5,266 nucleotides of DNA from Acidobacteriota bacterium (lineage in GTDB: Bacteria; Acidobacteriota; Thermoanaerobaculia; Multivoradales; JAHEKO01), in NCBI GenBank assembly GCA_030610025.1, contig JAUWSP010000239.1:1-5266 (forward strand), written 5' to 3'. Below are positions 1 through 5,266 of the stretch, one piece after another. Both the position numbers and the translations under genes were made by a program. Numbering within the stretch: position 1 is the first letter of the stretch; each line of letters opens with the position of its first letter. The notes beneath the pieces were generated by a model. It worked only from the letters and a program-made list of their open reading frames with translations. It did no database searches and was not told the DNA's origin.

Positions 1-774
1 ATCTCGATCCTGCCGCCAGATCAGTATCTTTCGGTCGTTCTCCAGGCCACCGAAGGTTGCAGCTGGAACCAGTGCACGTTCTGCAGCTTCTACATGGATC
101 GGCCTTTCAGGACCCGGTCGGTGGTCGAGTTTCGGGATCACGTCGAGGCGGTGAAGGACCTTCTTGGGGCGGGGCTGGCGCTTCGCCGAGGGATCTTCTT
201 GGCTGATGGAAATGCGCTGGCATTGTCTCTGAGGCGACTGGAGCCGTTGATCGAAGTGGCCAGGGAGGTCTTCCCGGACCGCTCCCTGTATGGCTTCGTC
301 GATCTCTTCAGCGGCGAGCGCCGTCCTCTGGAACACTGGAAGCGGCTGGCTCACTGGGGCCTTGAGCGCGTCTATATCGGCATGGAGACAGGCCTGGACG
401 AGCTGCTGGGTCTGGTCAACAAGCCCGGCTCCGGGGCCGAGTTGATCGAGTTCGTGAACGAGCTCAAAGAGGCATCGCTCAGCGTCTGTCTCATTCTCAT
501 GGTCGGTCTTGGAGGCCGTGAGTACAGGGCCGAGCACGCCAGGGCGAGTCTCGAGGTGTTGAAGCGTTTGCCGCTCGACAGCTCTGATCTGATTTACCTG
601 TCGCCCTTTGTAGAGCAGCGAGAATCGGGAAGCTACCGCGTTCCCCGAGGGAAGGCCGGCCCCATTCCCATGTCGGAAGACGAGATTGAGAGCGAGCTTC
701 AGCTATTGGCAGCGAGAATTCGACAATTGGGTGTGAAGGCGAGCCGATATGACATCCGAGAGTTCGTCTACTGA
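1..774 (+). CDS. Radical SAM enzyme, 5'-truncated (C-terminal 257 residues)
   Basis: The reading frame is open from the first base, so the true start lies left of the window; the Met codon at 94 is internal because it falls after the catalytic motif. Seen: a cluster motif with Cys at visible residues 20, 25 and 28 (Cys codons 58-60, 73-75, 82-84) in the context EGCSWNQCTFC, followed by FYMDRPFR. Next comes GIFLADGNAL (about 65-74), matching the second conserved strand of radical SAM barrels, then YIGMETG (about 125-131) and LMVGLGG (about 156-162), both typical of the Elp3/MiaB/NifB-type radical SAM fold. Known of the family: these cysteines bind a [4Fe-4S] cluster that cleaves S-adenosylmethionine to a 5'-deoxyadenosyl radical. 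Substrate and pathway cannot be told from the visible part. No C-terminal SPASM cysteine cluster or TRAM domain is present. Whether a B12-binding or other domain precedes it is unknown. It ends 149 bases before the next co-directional gene. Confidence 0.9.
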   Translation: MSILPPDQYLSVVLQATEGCSWNQCTFCSFYMDRPFRTRSVVEFRDHVEAVKDLLGAGLALRRGIFLADGNALALSLRRLEPLIEVAREVFPDRSLYGFVDLFSGERRPLEHWKRLAHWGLERVYIGMETGLDELLGLVNKPGSGAELIEFVNELKEASLSVCLILMVGLGGREYRAEHARASLEVLKRLPLDSSDLIYLSPFVEQRESGSYRVPRGKAGPIPMSEDEIESELQLLAARIRQLGVKASRYDIREFVY

Positions 775-891
775 CACCCAACAGGCGCTTCCGAGATTCT
801 CCCTCCTTCATCGCCCCGTCCAGCCTGCATGTCTGGGCATTCTCCATGGAGGTACTTGCCAGGAGAGGAGTGGGGAGGTAAGTTGGGTGTC
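773..891. repeat. Perfect 10-base inverted repeat spanning the radical SAM / reductase gap
   Basis: GACACCCAAC at 773-782 is exactly complementary to GTTGGGTGTC at 882-891, with 99 bases between the arms. The left arm starts inside the TGA stop of the radical SAM gene (772-774). The right arm overlaps the -10 element of the candidate promoter at 856-884. The interior also holds a self-complementary CTCCATGGAG (842-851), and a CT-rich stretch near 794-803 faces AG-rich sequence near 861-878 that could pair imperfectly. No direct repeat flanks the arms, so this does not look like a small transposable element. It may be a transcript fold, a pair of operator half-sites, or chance. Confidence 0.45.
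856..884 (+). promoter_or_regulatory. Candidate sigma70-type promoter for the long reductase gene
   Basis: TTGCCA at 856-861 matches the -35 consensus at five of six positions. TAAGTT at 879-884 matches the -10 consensus at only three of six. The spacer is exactly 17 bases. Transcription would start near 890, giving a leader of roughly 35 bases before the start codon. The weak -10 makes this tentative, although position and spacing are right for the downstream gene. The -10 box overlaps the right arm of the inverted repeat at 773-891. Confidence 0.3.
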
Positions 892-912
892 GCCGATTCG
901 TGTTTCTGAAGT

Positions 913-917
913 AGGAG
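913..917 (+). promoter_or_regulatory. Ribosome binding site of the long reductase gene
   Basis: AGGAG lies 6 bases before the GTG at 924 and 9 bases before the ATG at 927, which directly follow one another. Both spacings are workable. ATG at 927 is the more common choice and is slightly preferred, which would remove one residue from the protein. Confidence 0.6.
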
Positions 918-923
918 ACCGCA

Positions 924-2783
924 GTGATGAGTGTTGATTTGCCTCGTTCTGATGAGATGAGACCTTCCCGCTACATTGAAAAGGTGAGCCTCATCACAGG
1001 AGAGACTCTCGACGACGAGATTCTCCCGAAACAGCTCCTGGTCCGGCATCATCGCGACTATCACCTGGTGGATATTCATGCTCGCCGCATGATGAGTCGA
1101 GTGGTCCGGGAGACTGGCAGTCCCGACGAGGCGCGCCGAAGGATGCGTGAGGTGCGTCGAAAAGGTAAAAAGGCTGCCGAAGTGATCGCAAAGTTGATTG
1201 GACAGTCCGACGTCTCCAAGGTTTCGAAGGCACTGTTCGGCTTGAAGGACAAGGAGTACTACTTCCGATTCAAGAAGTCTCCGAGGGAAGAGGAGGACAT
1301 CCATCGGCAACTGACGGATCTTCGTGAGGAAGCCGGGAAGCAACAGGCCAAACTGGCAGAGCAGGACCGTCTGGCACTACGGGTTCTGCTGACCGGGGGC
1401 ACGGGATTCGTTGGCAAGGAGATCATCTGGCAGGCGGCCTACGACGACGATATCGCCGAGATGATCGTGGTGATTCGGCCTCGGCAGATCGTCGATCGAA
1501 AGACGGGAGACGTGGTTCGGACTGTCAGTCCGGCGGAGCGCGGTGAGCGGCTTCTGGATCGACTATGGCTCGAAGCGCCCGATGTGCGCTCTAAGTTTTC
1601 CTTCGTAGAAGGCGATGTGGAGCAGCCCGACCTGGGAATCGACCCCGCGGTTTTAGAGAAGCTGGGGCCGAAGGTTTCCCATGTTGTTCACTGTGCGGCC
1701 AGCGTTGCCTTCGACGACCCCTATGAAAAATCGTTTCGCACCAATGTGCTGGGGACACTGAACGCCCTGCGGTTTTCCCGGGCGCTGCAATCGTTGCCCC
1801 AAAGCTCTTTCGTGGCCCACGTGGGGATCGAGACGTCCTACATTCACGGCCGCAAGGTGACGGGTCTGGCGCGGGAGGCACAGGTAGTCTTCCCGCGCAA
1901 CTTCTACAACAACTACTACGAGGCCACCAAGGCGATGGCCTCCTTCGAGACCGAGCGTTTCATGCTGGAAGAAGGCCTGAGAGTGGTGCAGCTGTGCCCT
2001 GCCATCGTGATCGGAGAGTCCAGGGCCGGGAACAACCGCGGTGACGCGAAGGTGGTCAACGCCCCAGTCAACCTGTTCGGGCGGGCTCAAGAGGCGCTGA
2101 CCTCGCAGGAAGGCAGTTGGATGGATCGATCGAAGGGGGCGATGCTAGCCAAGATGGCCTGTGTGTTTCCTGCGGACCCCACGGCGGAGCTCAACCTGGT
2201 ACCGGTGGATCGAGTCGTGGCTGGAATTCTCGCGGCGTTGAAGACGCCGGCTGCGGTGGGCGAGAGAGTCCACCTGGCGGGAGACCATCGTCTCACTTCA
2301 CACCAGATTGCGCAGATCGTGCAAGAGGAGTTGGGCGTCAAGGTGAAGCTGGCGGAGCCGACGCTGCACCGAACCGTCACCCTGCCGATTATCACGAAGG
2401 TCCTGAAGAAGGCCAAACAGGAGAAGATCGCCCATGCGCTCGACAAGCTGGGAACGATCTTTGCGGGCTACAGCGAGTGGGGTCAGCCCATCCACCAGGT
2501 CGGCAACGACGTGAGGGTGCTGGGACTGTCGAAGCAACGGCCCAACACAGAGCACGTCTTCCGGCTCCTCTGTCGTCACAATCGCTTTGTGCAGGAGTTC
2601 GGCAGGGTGCGGGACCTCGACGAGATCTCACGCCGGGAAAAGGCCTGGTGGGACTTCATGCTGGGTCTGGAAGACGAGACTGGAATGCCGGTAGGTGCCA
2701 TACCGGCTGACAAGTTCCACGCCATGATGGCCGATCGACTGGATACGGACAGCTTCACTCTGCTGGGTAGTGAAGAGGCCTGA
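924..2783 (+). CDS. Long extended-SDR reductase, fatty acyl-CoA / thioester reductase-like
   Basis: Probable NAD(P)H-dependent reductase of the extended SDR superfamily (NAD-binding-4 / male-sterility type), whose members reduce fatty acyl-CoA or carrier-bound acyl thioesters to aldehyde or alcohol. Numbering is from GTG 924. Residues 1-150 form a highly charged, mostly helical-looking extension with Lys/Arg- and Glu-rich stretches (70-90, 120-150) that I cannot assign. The Rossmann domain begins at about 152 with VLLTGGTGFVG (dinucleotide loop, residues 157-164). It continues with EGDV (229-232), HCAASVAF (256-263) and the SDR pair Tyr332/Lys336 in YYEATK, then LCPAIVIGESR (357-367). The usual Ser-Thr before the active-site strand is replaced by GIETSYIHG, leaving Thr304 or Ser305 as candidate hydroxyl. 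A C-terminal segment of about 140 residues (480-619) follows and is not an obvious FAR_C domain. No signal peptide or membrane segment is seen. At ~618 residues it is longer than single-domain extended SDRs. Substrate is inferred; an epimerase-like SDR is a less likely alternative. Confidence 0.82.
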   Translation: MMSVDLPRSDEMRPSRYIEKVSLITGETLDDEILPKQLLVRHHRDYHLVDIHARRMMSRVVRETGSPDEARRRMREVRRKGKKAAEVIAKLIGQSDVSKVSKALFGLKDKEYYFRFKKSPREEEDIHRQLTDLREEAGKQQAKLAEQDRLALRVLLTGGTGFVGKEIIWQAAYDDDIAEMIVVIRPRQIVDRKTGDVVRTVSPAERGERLLDRLWLEAPDVRSKFSFVEGDVEQPDLGIDPAVLEKLGPKVSHVVHCAASVAFDDPYEKSFRTNVLGTLNALRFSRALQSLPQSSFVAHVGIETSYIHGRKVTGLAREAQVVFPRNFYNNYYEATKAMASFETERFMLEEGLRVVQLCPAIVIGESRAGNNRGDAKVVNAPVNLFGRAQEALTSQEGSWMDRSKGAMLAKMACVFPADPTAELNLVPVDRVVAGILAALKTPAAVGERVHLAGDHRLTSHQIAQIVQEELGVKVKLAEPTLHRTVTLPIITKVLKKAKQEKIAHALDKLGTIFAGYSEWGQPIHQVGNDVRVLGLSKQRPNTEHVFRLLCRHNRFVQEFGRVRDLDEISRREKAWWDFMLGLEDETGMPVGAIPADKFHAMMADRLDTDSFTLLGSEEA

Positions 2784-2837
2784 GCCGAATCCTCGTTCAG
2801 GGAGCCTTGGACAGATCCCCCTAGCACCGGGGCTCAG
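2780..2837. terminator. Convergent intergenic stem, possible weak two-way terminator
   Basis: Only 50 bases separate the stop codons of the two convergent genes. CTGAGCC (2780-2786) can pair with GGCTCAG (2831-2837), so each arm contains one gene's TGA stop. Inside it, CCCC (2817-2820) can pair with GGGG (2829-2832). There is no U-tract on either strand, so factor-independent termination would be weak. Part of the complementarity follows simply from both genes ending in TGA next to G/C-rich bases. Confidence 0.22.
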
Positions 2838-3658
2838 TCGTCGCGCTCACCTGCATGGCCCGACCAGGACTTCATGCCTGTGGTGACTCCCATGAGGTCG
2901 GCCAGCCCATCGGACAGGAAGCGAGGCAGGATTCCTTTCAGGAGCGGTGTGAATTTGACCAGCCAGGGCTCCAGAACCATCTCCTGACGTTTCAAGATCG
3001 CGGTCCGCACCTTGTCGACCAACTGCTCTGGCTCGAGAAATGGCATCAGCATGGGCGGCCGGACCCCTTCGAACATTCCAGTATCGACGTAGCCAGGGCA
3101 AACGGTGGTGACCGCGACGTGCTCGTGGCCAAGCTCTGTCATCTCTTGACGGATCGACTCGGTAAATCCCAGCACCGCCCACTTGCTCGATGCGTAGGTC
3201 GAGCCCCAGGGCAGGGCGACGAGGCCAGAGGCGCTGCTGATGTTCACCAGGTGTCCCTCCTCGGCGGCGATGAGGTCCGGAAGAAAGTTGTAGGTCATGG
3301 CGACTACGCCATCGACATTGACTCGGTAGGTAAGCAGGTGCTTCTCGAGCGGCAGGTCCAGGAAAGGTCCGCCGAAAACCACGCCCGCATTGTTCACCAG
3401 AACCTCCACCGGGCCCAGTTGATCATGCAGACGCTGTCGGAAATCCGGCAGAGCTTCGGTGTCGGTCACGTCCAGCGTGAATACCGAGCAGTCGACCTCG
3501 TCCTTTTGGAGGCTCTCGCGGGCCCGTTCCAGCTCGACGGCATCGAGGTCGGTGAGCACGATCCTGCCGCCATCTCGCCCCAGGCGACGAGCGATAGCGA
3601 GCCCAATTCCGCGGGCGCCGCCGGTGATGAGAATCAGCTTGTCACGGAGGCTTCGCAT
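2834..3658 (-). CDS. Classical SDR-family dehydrogenase/reductase, 274 aa
   Basis: Complete NAD(P)-dependent oxidoreductase of the classical SDR family, cytosolic or membrane-peripheral. Seen: LILITGGARGIG (8-19, dinucleotide loop); Asp37 at the end of strand two in VLTDLD, which in this family favours NAD(H) over NADP(H); LDVTD (62-66); NNAG (89-92); Asn114; and the catalytic triad Ser142 / Tyr155 / Lys159 in ISSASG and YASSK. PGYVDTGM (188-195) closes the cofactor site. The length is normal. The C-terminal tail (about 227-265) carries a hydrophobic-basic stretch, PWLVKFTPLLKGILPRF, resembling tails of SDRs that use retinoid, steroid or fatty substrates (RDH10 / HSD17B11-like); this resemblance is an impression. 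The ATG at 3658 is supported by AGGGG (complement of 3666-3670) seven bases upstream. It converges on the long reductase, suggesting a related lipid carbonyl or alcohol substrate. An Acr1-like acyl-CoA reductase is an alternative. Confidence 0.9.
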   Translation of the reverse strand: MRSLRDKLILITGGARGIGLAIARRLGRDGGRIVLTDLDAVELERARESLQKDEVDCSVFTLDVTDTEALPDFRQRLHDQLGPVEVLVNNAGVVFGGPFLDLPLEKHLLTYRVNVDGVVAMTYNFLPDLIAAEEGHLVNISSASGLVALPWGSTYASSKWAVLGFTESIRQEMTELGHEHVAVTTVCPGYVDTGMFEGVRPPMLMPFLEPEQLVDKVRTAILKRQEMVLEPWLVKFTPLLKGILPRFLSDGLADLMGVTTGMKSWSGHAGERDD

Positions 3659-3665
3659 GTCGTTT

Positions 3666-3670
3666 CCCCT
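3666..3670 (-). promoter_or_regulatory. Ribosome binding site of the SDR gene
   Basis: Read on the minus strand, AGGGG lies seven bases before the ATG at 3658, within a purine-rich AAGGGGAAA. It supports this start. The TGGARGIG cofactor loop follows at the distance usual for SDRs (about 12 residues), leaving no room for a later start. Confidence 0.55.
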
Positions 3671-3691
3671 TCTGGTCTGGTTGCGTGCCAG

Positions 3692-3704
3692 AGCAACGGT
3701 TGCT
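3692..3704. promoter_or_regulatory. Odd-centred palindrome, candidate operator upstream of the SDR
   Basis: AGCAAC-G-GTTGCT is perfectly symmetric around a single central base and lies 33 bases upstream of the SDR start codon. Short odd-centred palindromes in this position are typical of binding sites for dimeric repressors such as TetR- or GntR-type regulators. No regulator gene is in the window to pair with it, and the symmetry ends at these 13 bases. Confidence 0.3.
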
Positions 3705-3751
3705 GACCGATTCAGCCTAGCACGGCGCCCGCGGCTTCAGTGAGTATCAAG

Positions 3752-3762
3752 CCGAAGTTCGG
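3752..3762. repeat. Second small palindrome upstream of the SDR
   Basis: CCGAA-G-TTCGG is perfectly symmetric around a central G, 93 bases upstream of the SDR start. Its half-site differs from that of the palindrome at 3692-3704, so the two would not bind the same protein. In GC-rich DNA an 11-base palindrome of this kind is not rare. Confidence 0.2.
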
Positions 3763-3935
3763 GCAGGGCTGGAGAGGATTCCGCGGACTTCAAAAGGAGT
3801 GCAGGCGGGAGACTCTGGGACCTCCGCGCGTTGGTTGGCCGCGGCGGGTGCATTGGGTCTCGTGGGCTTCTGGTCGGGCCGTCGACGAAAGAGGAGACGG
3901 TCGAAACGACACCAGGCTTGATTCTGCCGGCAGCC

Positions 3936-3950
3936 TCGGCCACTCGCCGA
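3936..3950 (-). terminator. Terminator-like hairpin after the kinase-receiver gene
   Basis: TCGGC (3936-3940) and GCCGA (3946-3950) form a five-base-pair GC-rich stem with a five-base loop, directly adjoining the TGA stop of the kinase gene (3951-3953) on its downstream side. No U-run follows in the transcript, so it is not a canonical intrinsic terminator. It could be a weak terminator or an mRNA-end stabilising stem. Confidence 0.3.
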
Positions 3951-5266
3951 TCAGGCGTCGTCGAGGACTTCGCGTACCTTGTTGGCGAGTGCGTCGGGTG
4001 TGAAGGGCTTCTCCAGGAAATTGGTCTCCGGATCGAGCTCGCCGTGGTGGGTGAGCACGTCGTCGCTGTGTCCTGAAACGAAGAGCACCTTGAGATCCGG
4101 ACGAGTGACCAGAGCCTCCTCGGCCAGCTTGGCACCACTCTTTCCTGGCATGATGACGTCGGTCAGCAGTAGATGCAGTGGCTCCCGCATCCCATCGAGG
4201 ATGCCCAGTGCCTGATCGCCGTTGGCGGCTGCGATCACCCTGTAACCGATGTTCTCGAGAATCCTGCTGGCGAGAGCCCTCACTCCGTCCTCATCTTCCA
4301 CCAGGAGAATGGTCTCGGTGCCGGGCCTCTGGCCAAATTGTTCCGCGACAGGGCGTTCCTGGATGATGGCCTTGTCGATGCGTGGCAGGTAGATTCTGAA
4401 TCGAGTGCCCTTGTTGGGCTCGCTGTCGACCCAGATGTAGCCGCCGCTCTGCTTGACGATTCCGTAGACCGTAGAGAGGCCCAGGCCGGTGCCTTTTCCC
4501 ACCTCTTTCGTGGTGAAGAAGGGCTCGAAGATCCTGGACTGGTCGTGATTCGGAATGCCTCGACCGGTATCGGTGACGGCCAGCATGGAGTAGGGACCTT
4601 CGATCACATCGTAGTTACCGTCGCTGTAGCTCGGATCCAGGTGCTCATTGGCGGTCTCGATGGTGAGGCGCCCCCCGTCGGGCATTGCATCCCGGGCGTT
4701 GACCGCCAGGTTGACGAGCACCATCTCCAACTGACTGGGGTCTGCCTTGACCCAATCCAGGGTCGCTTCGAGCTTGGTTTCGAGCTCGATGTTCTCGCCG
4801 ATGAGCCGGCGTAGCATGTTGCTCATGTCGCAGACGATCGTATTGAAGGTCAGAACCTCGGGCAGCATCATCTGCTTGCGGCTGAAGGCGAGGAGTTGGC
4901 GGGTCAGGGAAGCGGCACGGCGAGCGGCCTTGCTGACTTCGTCGATTTGCCCACGAAGCTCGTCTCGTGGTGGCAGTTCCCTGGCCATGAGCTCCACGTT
5001 GCCGATAATGACGGTCAGGAGGTTGTTGAAGTCGTGCGCGATGCCGCCGGCCAATTGTCCTACGGCCTCCAGGCGCTGAGCCCGCCGCAAGCGCTCTTCG
5101 CTTTCCACCAGGGCCTCCTGGGCGTCTTTCCAGGAAGAGATGTCTCGGGCTACTCCCAAGACTCCCTTGGGCTGTCGCTGCTCGTCCCTGAGCAGGGTCA
5201 TCTTGACCTCACACCAGAGGGGCGTCCCGTTCTTGTGAACCAGCTCGAGGTCGAGGGTTCGAGTAC
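3951..5266 (-). CDS. PAS - histidine kinase - receiver protein, N-terminally truncated
   Basis: Two-component kinase with a C-terminal receiver domain. The frame is open through the right edge; the Met at 5201 lies inside a PAS domain and is not the start. Numbering is from the first full visible codon (5264). Residues 1-43 are the end of a PAS/PAC domain (GVLGVARDIS). A short coiled-coil linker leads to the HisKA helix with phospho-accepting His77 in GGIAHDFNNLL, an HPK4-type H-box. The ATPase domain has N-box Asn185/Asn189 (NLAVNARDAM), G1 motif DTGRGIP at Asp232, FEPFFTTK, and G2 motif GKGTGLGLS (256-264). The receiver (about 316-435) has acidic Glu323/Asp324, phospho-acceptor Asp369 (TDVIMP), Ser397 and Lys419 (EKPF). 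All catalytic residues are intact, so it should autophosphorylate and pass phosphate to its own or another receiver. There is no output domain, so a downstream partner is expected elsewhere. The sensed signal is unknown because the N-terminus is missing. Confidence 0.93.
   Translation of the reverse strand, partial: TRTLDLELVHKNGTPLWCEVKMTLLRDEQRQPKGVLGVARDISSWKDAQEALVESEERLRRAQRLEAVGQLAGGIAHDFNNLLTVIIGNVELMARELPPRDELRGQIDEVSKAARRAASLTRQLLAFSRKQMMLPEVLTFNTIVCDMSNMLRRLIGENIELETKLEATLDWVKADPSQLEMVLVNLAVNARDAMPDGGRLTIETANEHLDPSYSDGNYDVIEGPYSMLAVTDTGRGIPNHDQSRIFEPFFTTKEVGKGTGLGLSTVYGIVKQSGGYIWVDSEPNKGTRFRIYLPRIDKAIIQERPVAEQFGQRPGTETILLVEDEDGVRALASRILENIGYRVIAAANGDQALGILDGMREPLHLLLTDVIMPGKSGAKLAEEALVTRPDLKVLFVSGHSDDVLTHHGELDPETNFLEKPFTPDALANKVREVLDDA

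Larger units (their letters stand above)
3659..3950. other. 292-base intergenic region upstream of the SDR gene
   Basis: This lies between the kinase-receiver stop and the SDR start, both genes being on the minus strand. Short open frames here have no plausible start context or recognisable product and mostly read through into neighbouring genes out of frame. It contains a terminator-like hairpin next to the kinase stop, a palindrome CTGCCGGCAG (3924-3933), and odd-centred palindromes at 3752-3762 and 3692-3704. No convincing sigma70 -35/-10 pair for the SDR was found on the minus strand. The gap makes a separate SDR promoter likely but does not show one. Confidence 0.6.

Noticed and set aside
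94..96. The ATG at 94 as the start of the radical SAM gene.
   Set aside because: The essential cluster cysteines lie upstream at 58-84 in the same open frame, so a start at 94 would remove the active site.
773..891. A miniature inverted-repeat transposable element with 10-base terminal repeats.
   Set aside because: No target-site duplication flanks the arms, the left arm includes a stop-codon base pair of the upstream gene, and no second copy is visible in the window.
768..1343. A 191-codon minus-strand open frame crossing the radical SAM / reductase gap.
   Set aside because: It overlaps the reductase N-terminus in antisense, has no recognisable product and no clear ribosome site, and its composition looks like a shadow frame.
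2117..2710. A 197-codon plus-strand open frame in another frame inside the long reductase.
   Set aside because: Its translation is rich in Gly, Arg and Ala and low in hydrophobic core residues, typical of an out-of-frame GC-rich translation. The reductase frame carries the conserved motifs.
3671..3690. A sigma54-type promoter before the SDR, because the minus strand reads TGGCACG.
   Set aside because: The -24-like half is perfect, but the required GC ten bases after the GG is absent (GA is found), so the -12 element is missing.
2855..3706. A 283-codon open frame on the plus strand, antisense to the SDR and slightly longer than it.
   Set aside because: The minus frame has every SDR catalytic and cofactor motif, while the plus frame yields a sequence with no recognisable motif. 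Long antisense open frames are expected in GC-rich coding DNA.
3709..3750. A sigma70 promoter for the SDR from TTGATA and TAGGCT on the minus strand.
   Set aside because: The two boxes are about 25 bases apart, far beyond the usable spacing, and the -10 match is only three of six.
4173..4814. A 213-codon plus-strand open frame opposite the kinase-receiver gene.
   Set aside because: It lies wholly inside a gene with intact HisKA, ATPase and receiver motifs, and its translation shows no domain.
5199..5201. The ATG at 5201 as the start of the kinase gene.
   Set aside because: The same frame continues upstream to the window edge with PAS-domain sequence (LVHKNGTPLWCEVK), so the Met is internal and the gene is truncated by the window.

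Overview
This is a GC-rich bacterial chromosomal fragment of ordinary gene density. It holds four protein genes, two of them cut by the window edges. The GC-rich codon use, an HPK4-type PAS-kinase-receiver protein, a long fatty-acyl-reductase-like SDR and a radical SAM enzyme would all fit a Myxococcota, Desulfobacterota or Binatota-like lineage. That placement is an impression from protein style and is not proven. No rRNA, tRNA, CRISPR array, transposase or phage gene was found.

Layout: positions 1-774 (+) are the 3' part of a radical SAM enzyme with its cluster cysteines just inside the left edge. A 149-base gap follows; it carries a candidate sigma70 promoter and a perfect 10-base inverted repeat. 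Positions 924 or 927 to 2783 (+) encode a ~618-residue extended SDR that resembles fatty acyl-CoA or thioester reductases and has an unassigned, highly charged N-terminal extension of about 150 residues. Only 50 bases separate its stop from the end of the convergent gene at 2834-3658 (-), a 274-residue classical NAD-type SDR. A 292-base gap upstream of that SDR holds two small odd-centred palindromes and a terminator-like hairpin. Positions 3951-5266 (-) are the C-terminal part of a PAS-histidine kinase-receiver protein that runs off the right edge.

How the genes may work together: the two reductase/dehydrogenase genes face each other and could act on the same class of lipophilic carbonyl or alcohol, for example fatty acyl thioester to aldehyde or alcohol and its reverse oxidation. 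This rests on family resemblance and adjacency only. The kinase lies upstream of the SDR on the same strand, but the 292-base gap and a hairpin after its stop argue against tight co-transcription, and nothing visible ties its signal to the reductases. The radical SAM gene is co-directional with the long reductase but probably a separate transcription unit. I see no convincing new multi-gene system. The most unusual items are the long reductase with its N-terminal extension and altered active-site segment, and the inverted repeat whose arms touch the radical SAM stop codon and the putative reductase promoter.
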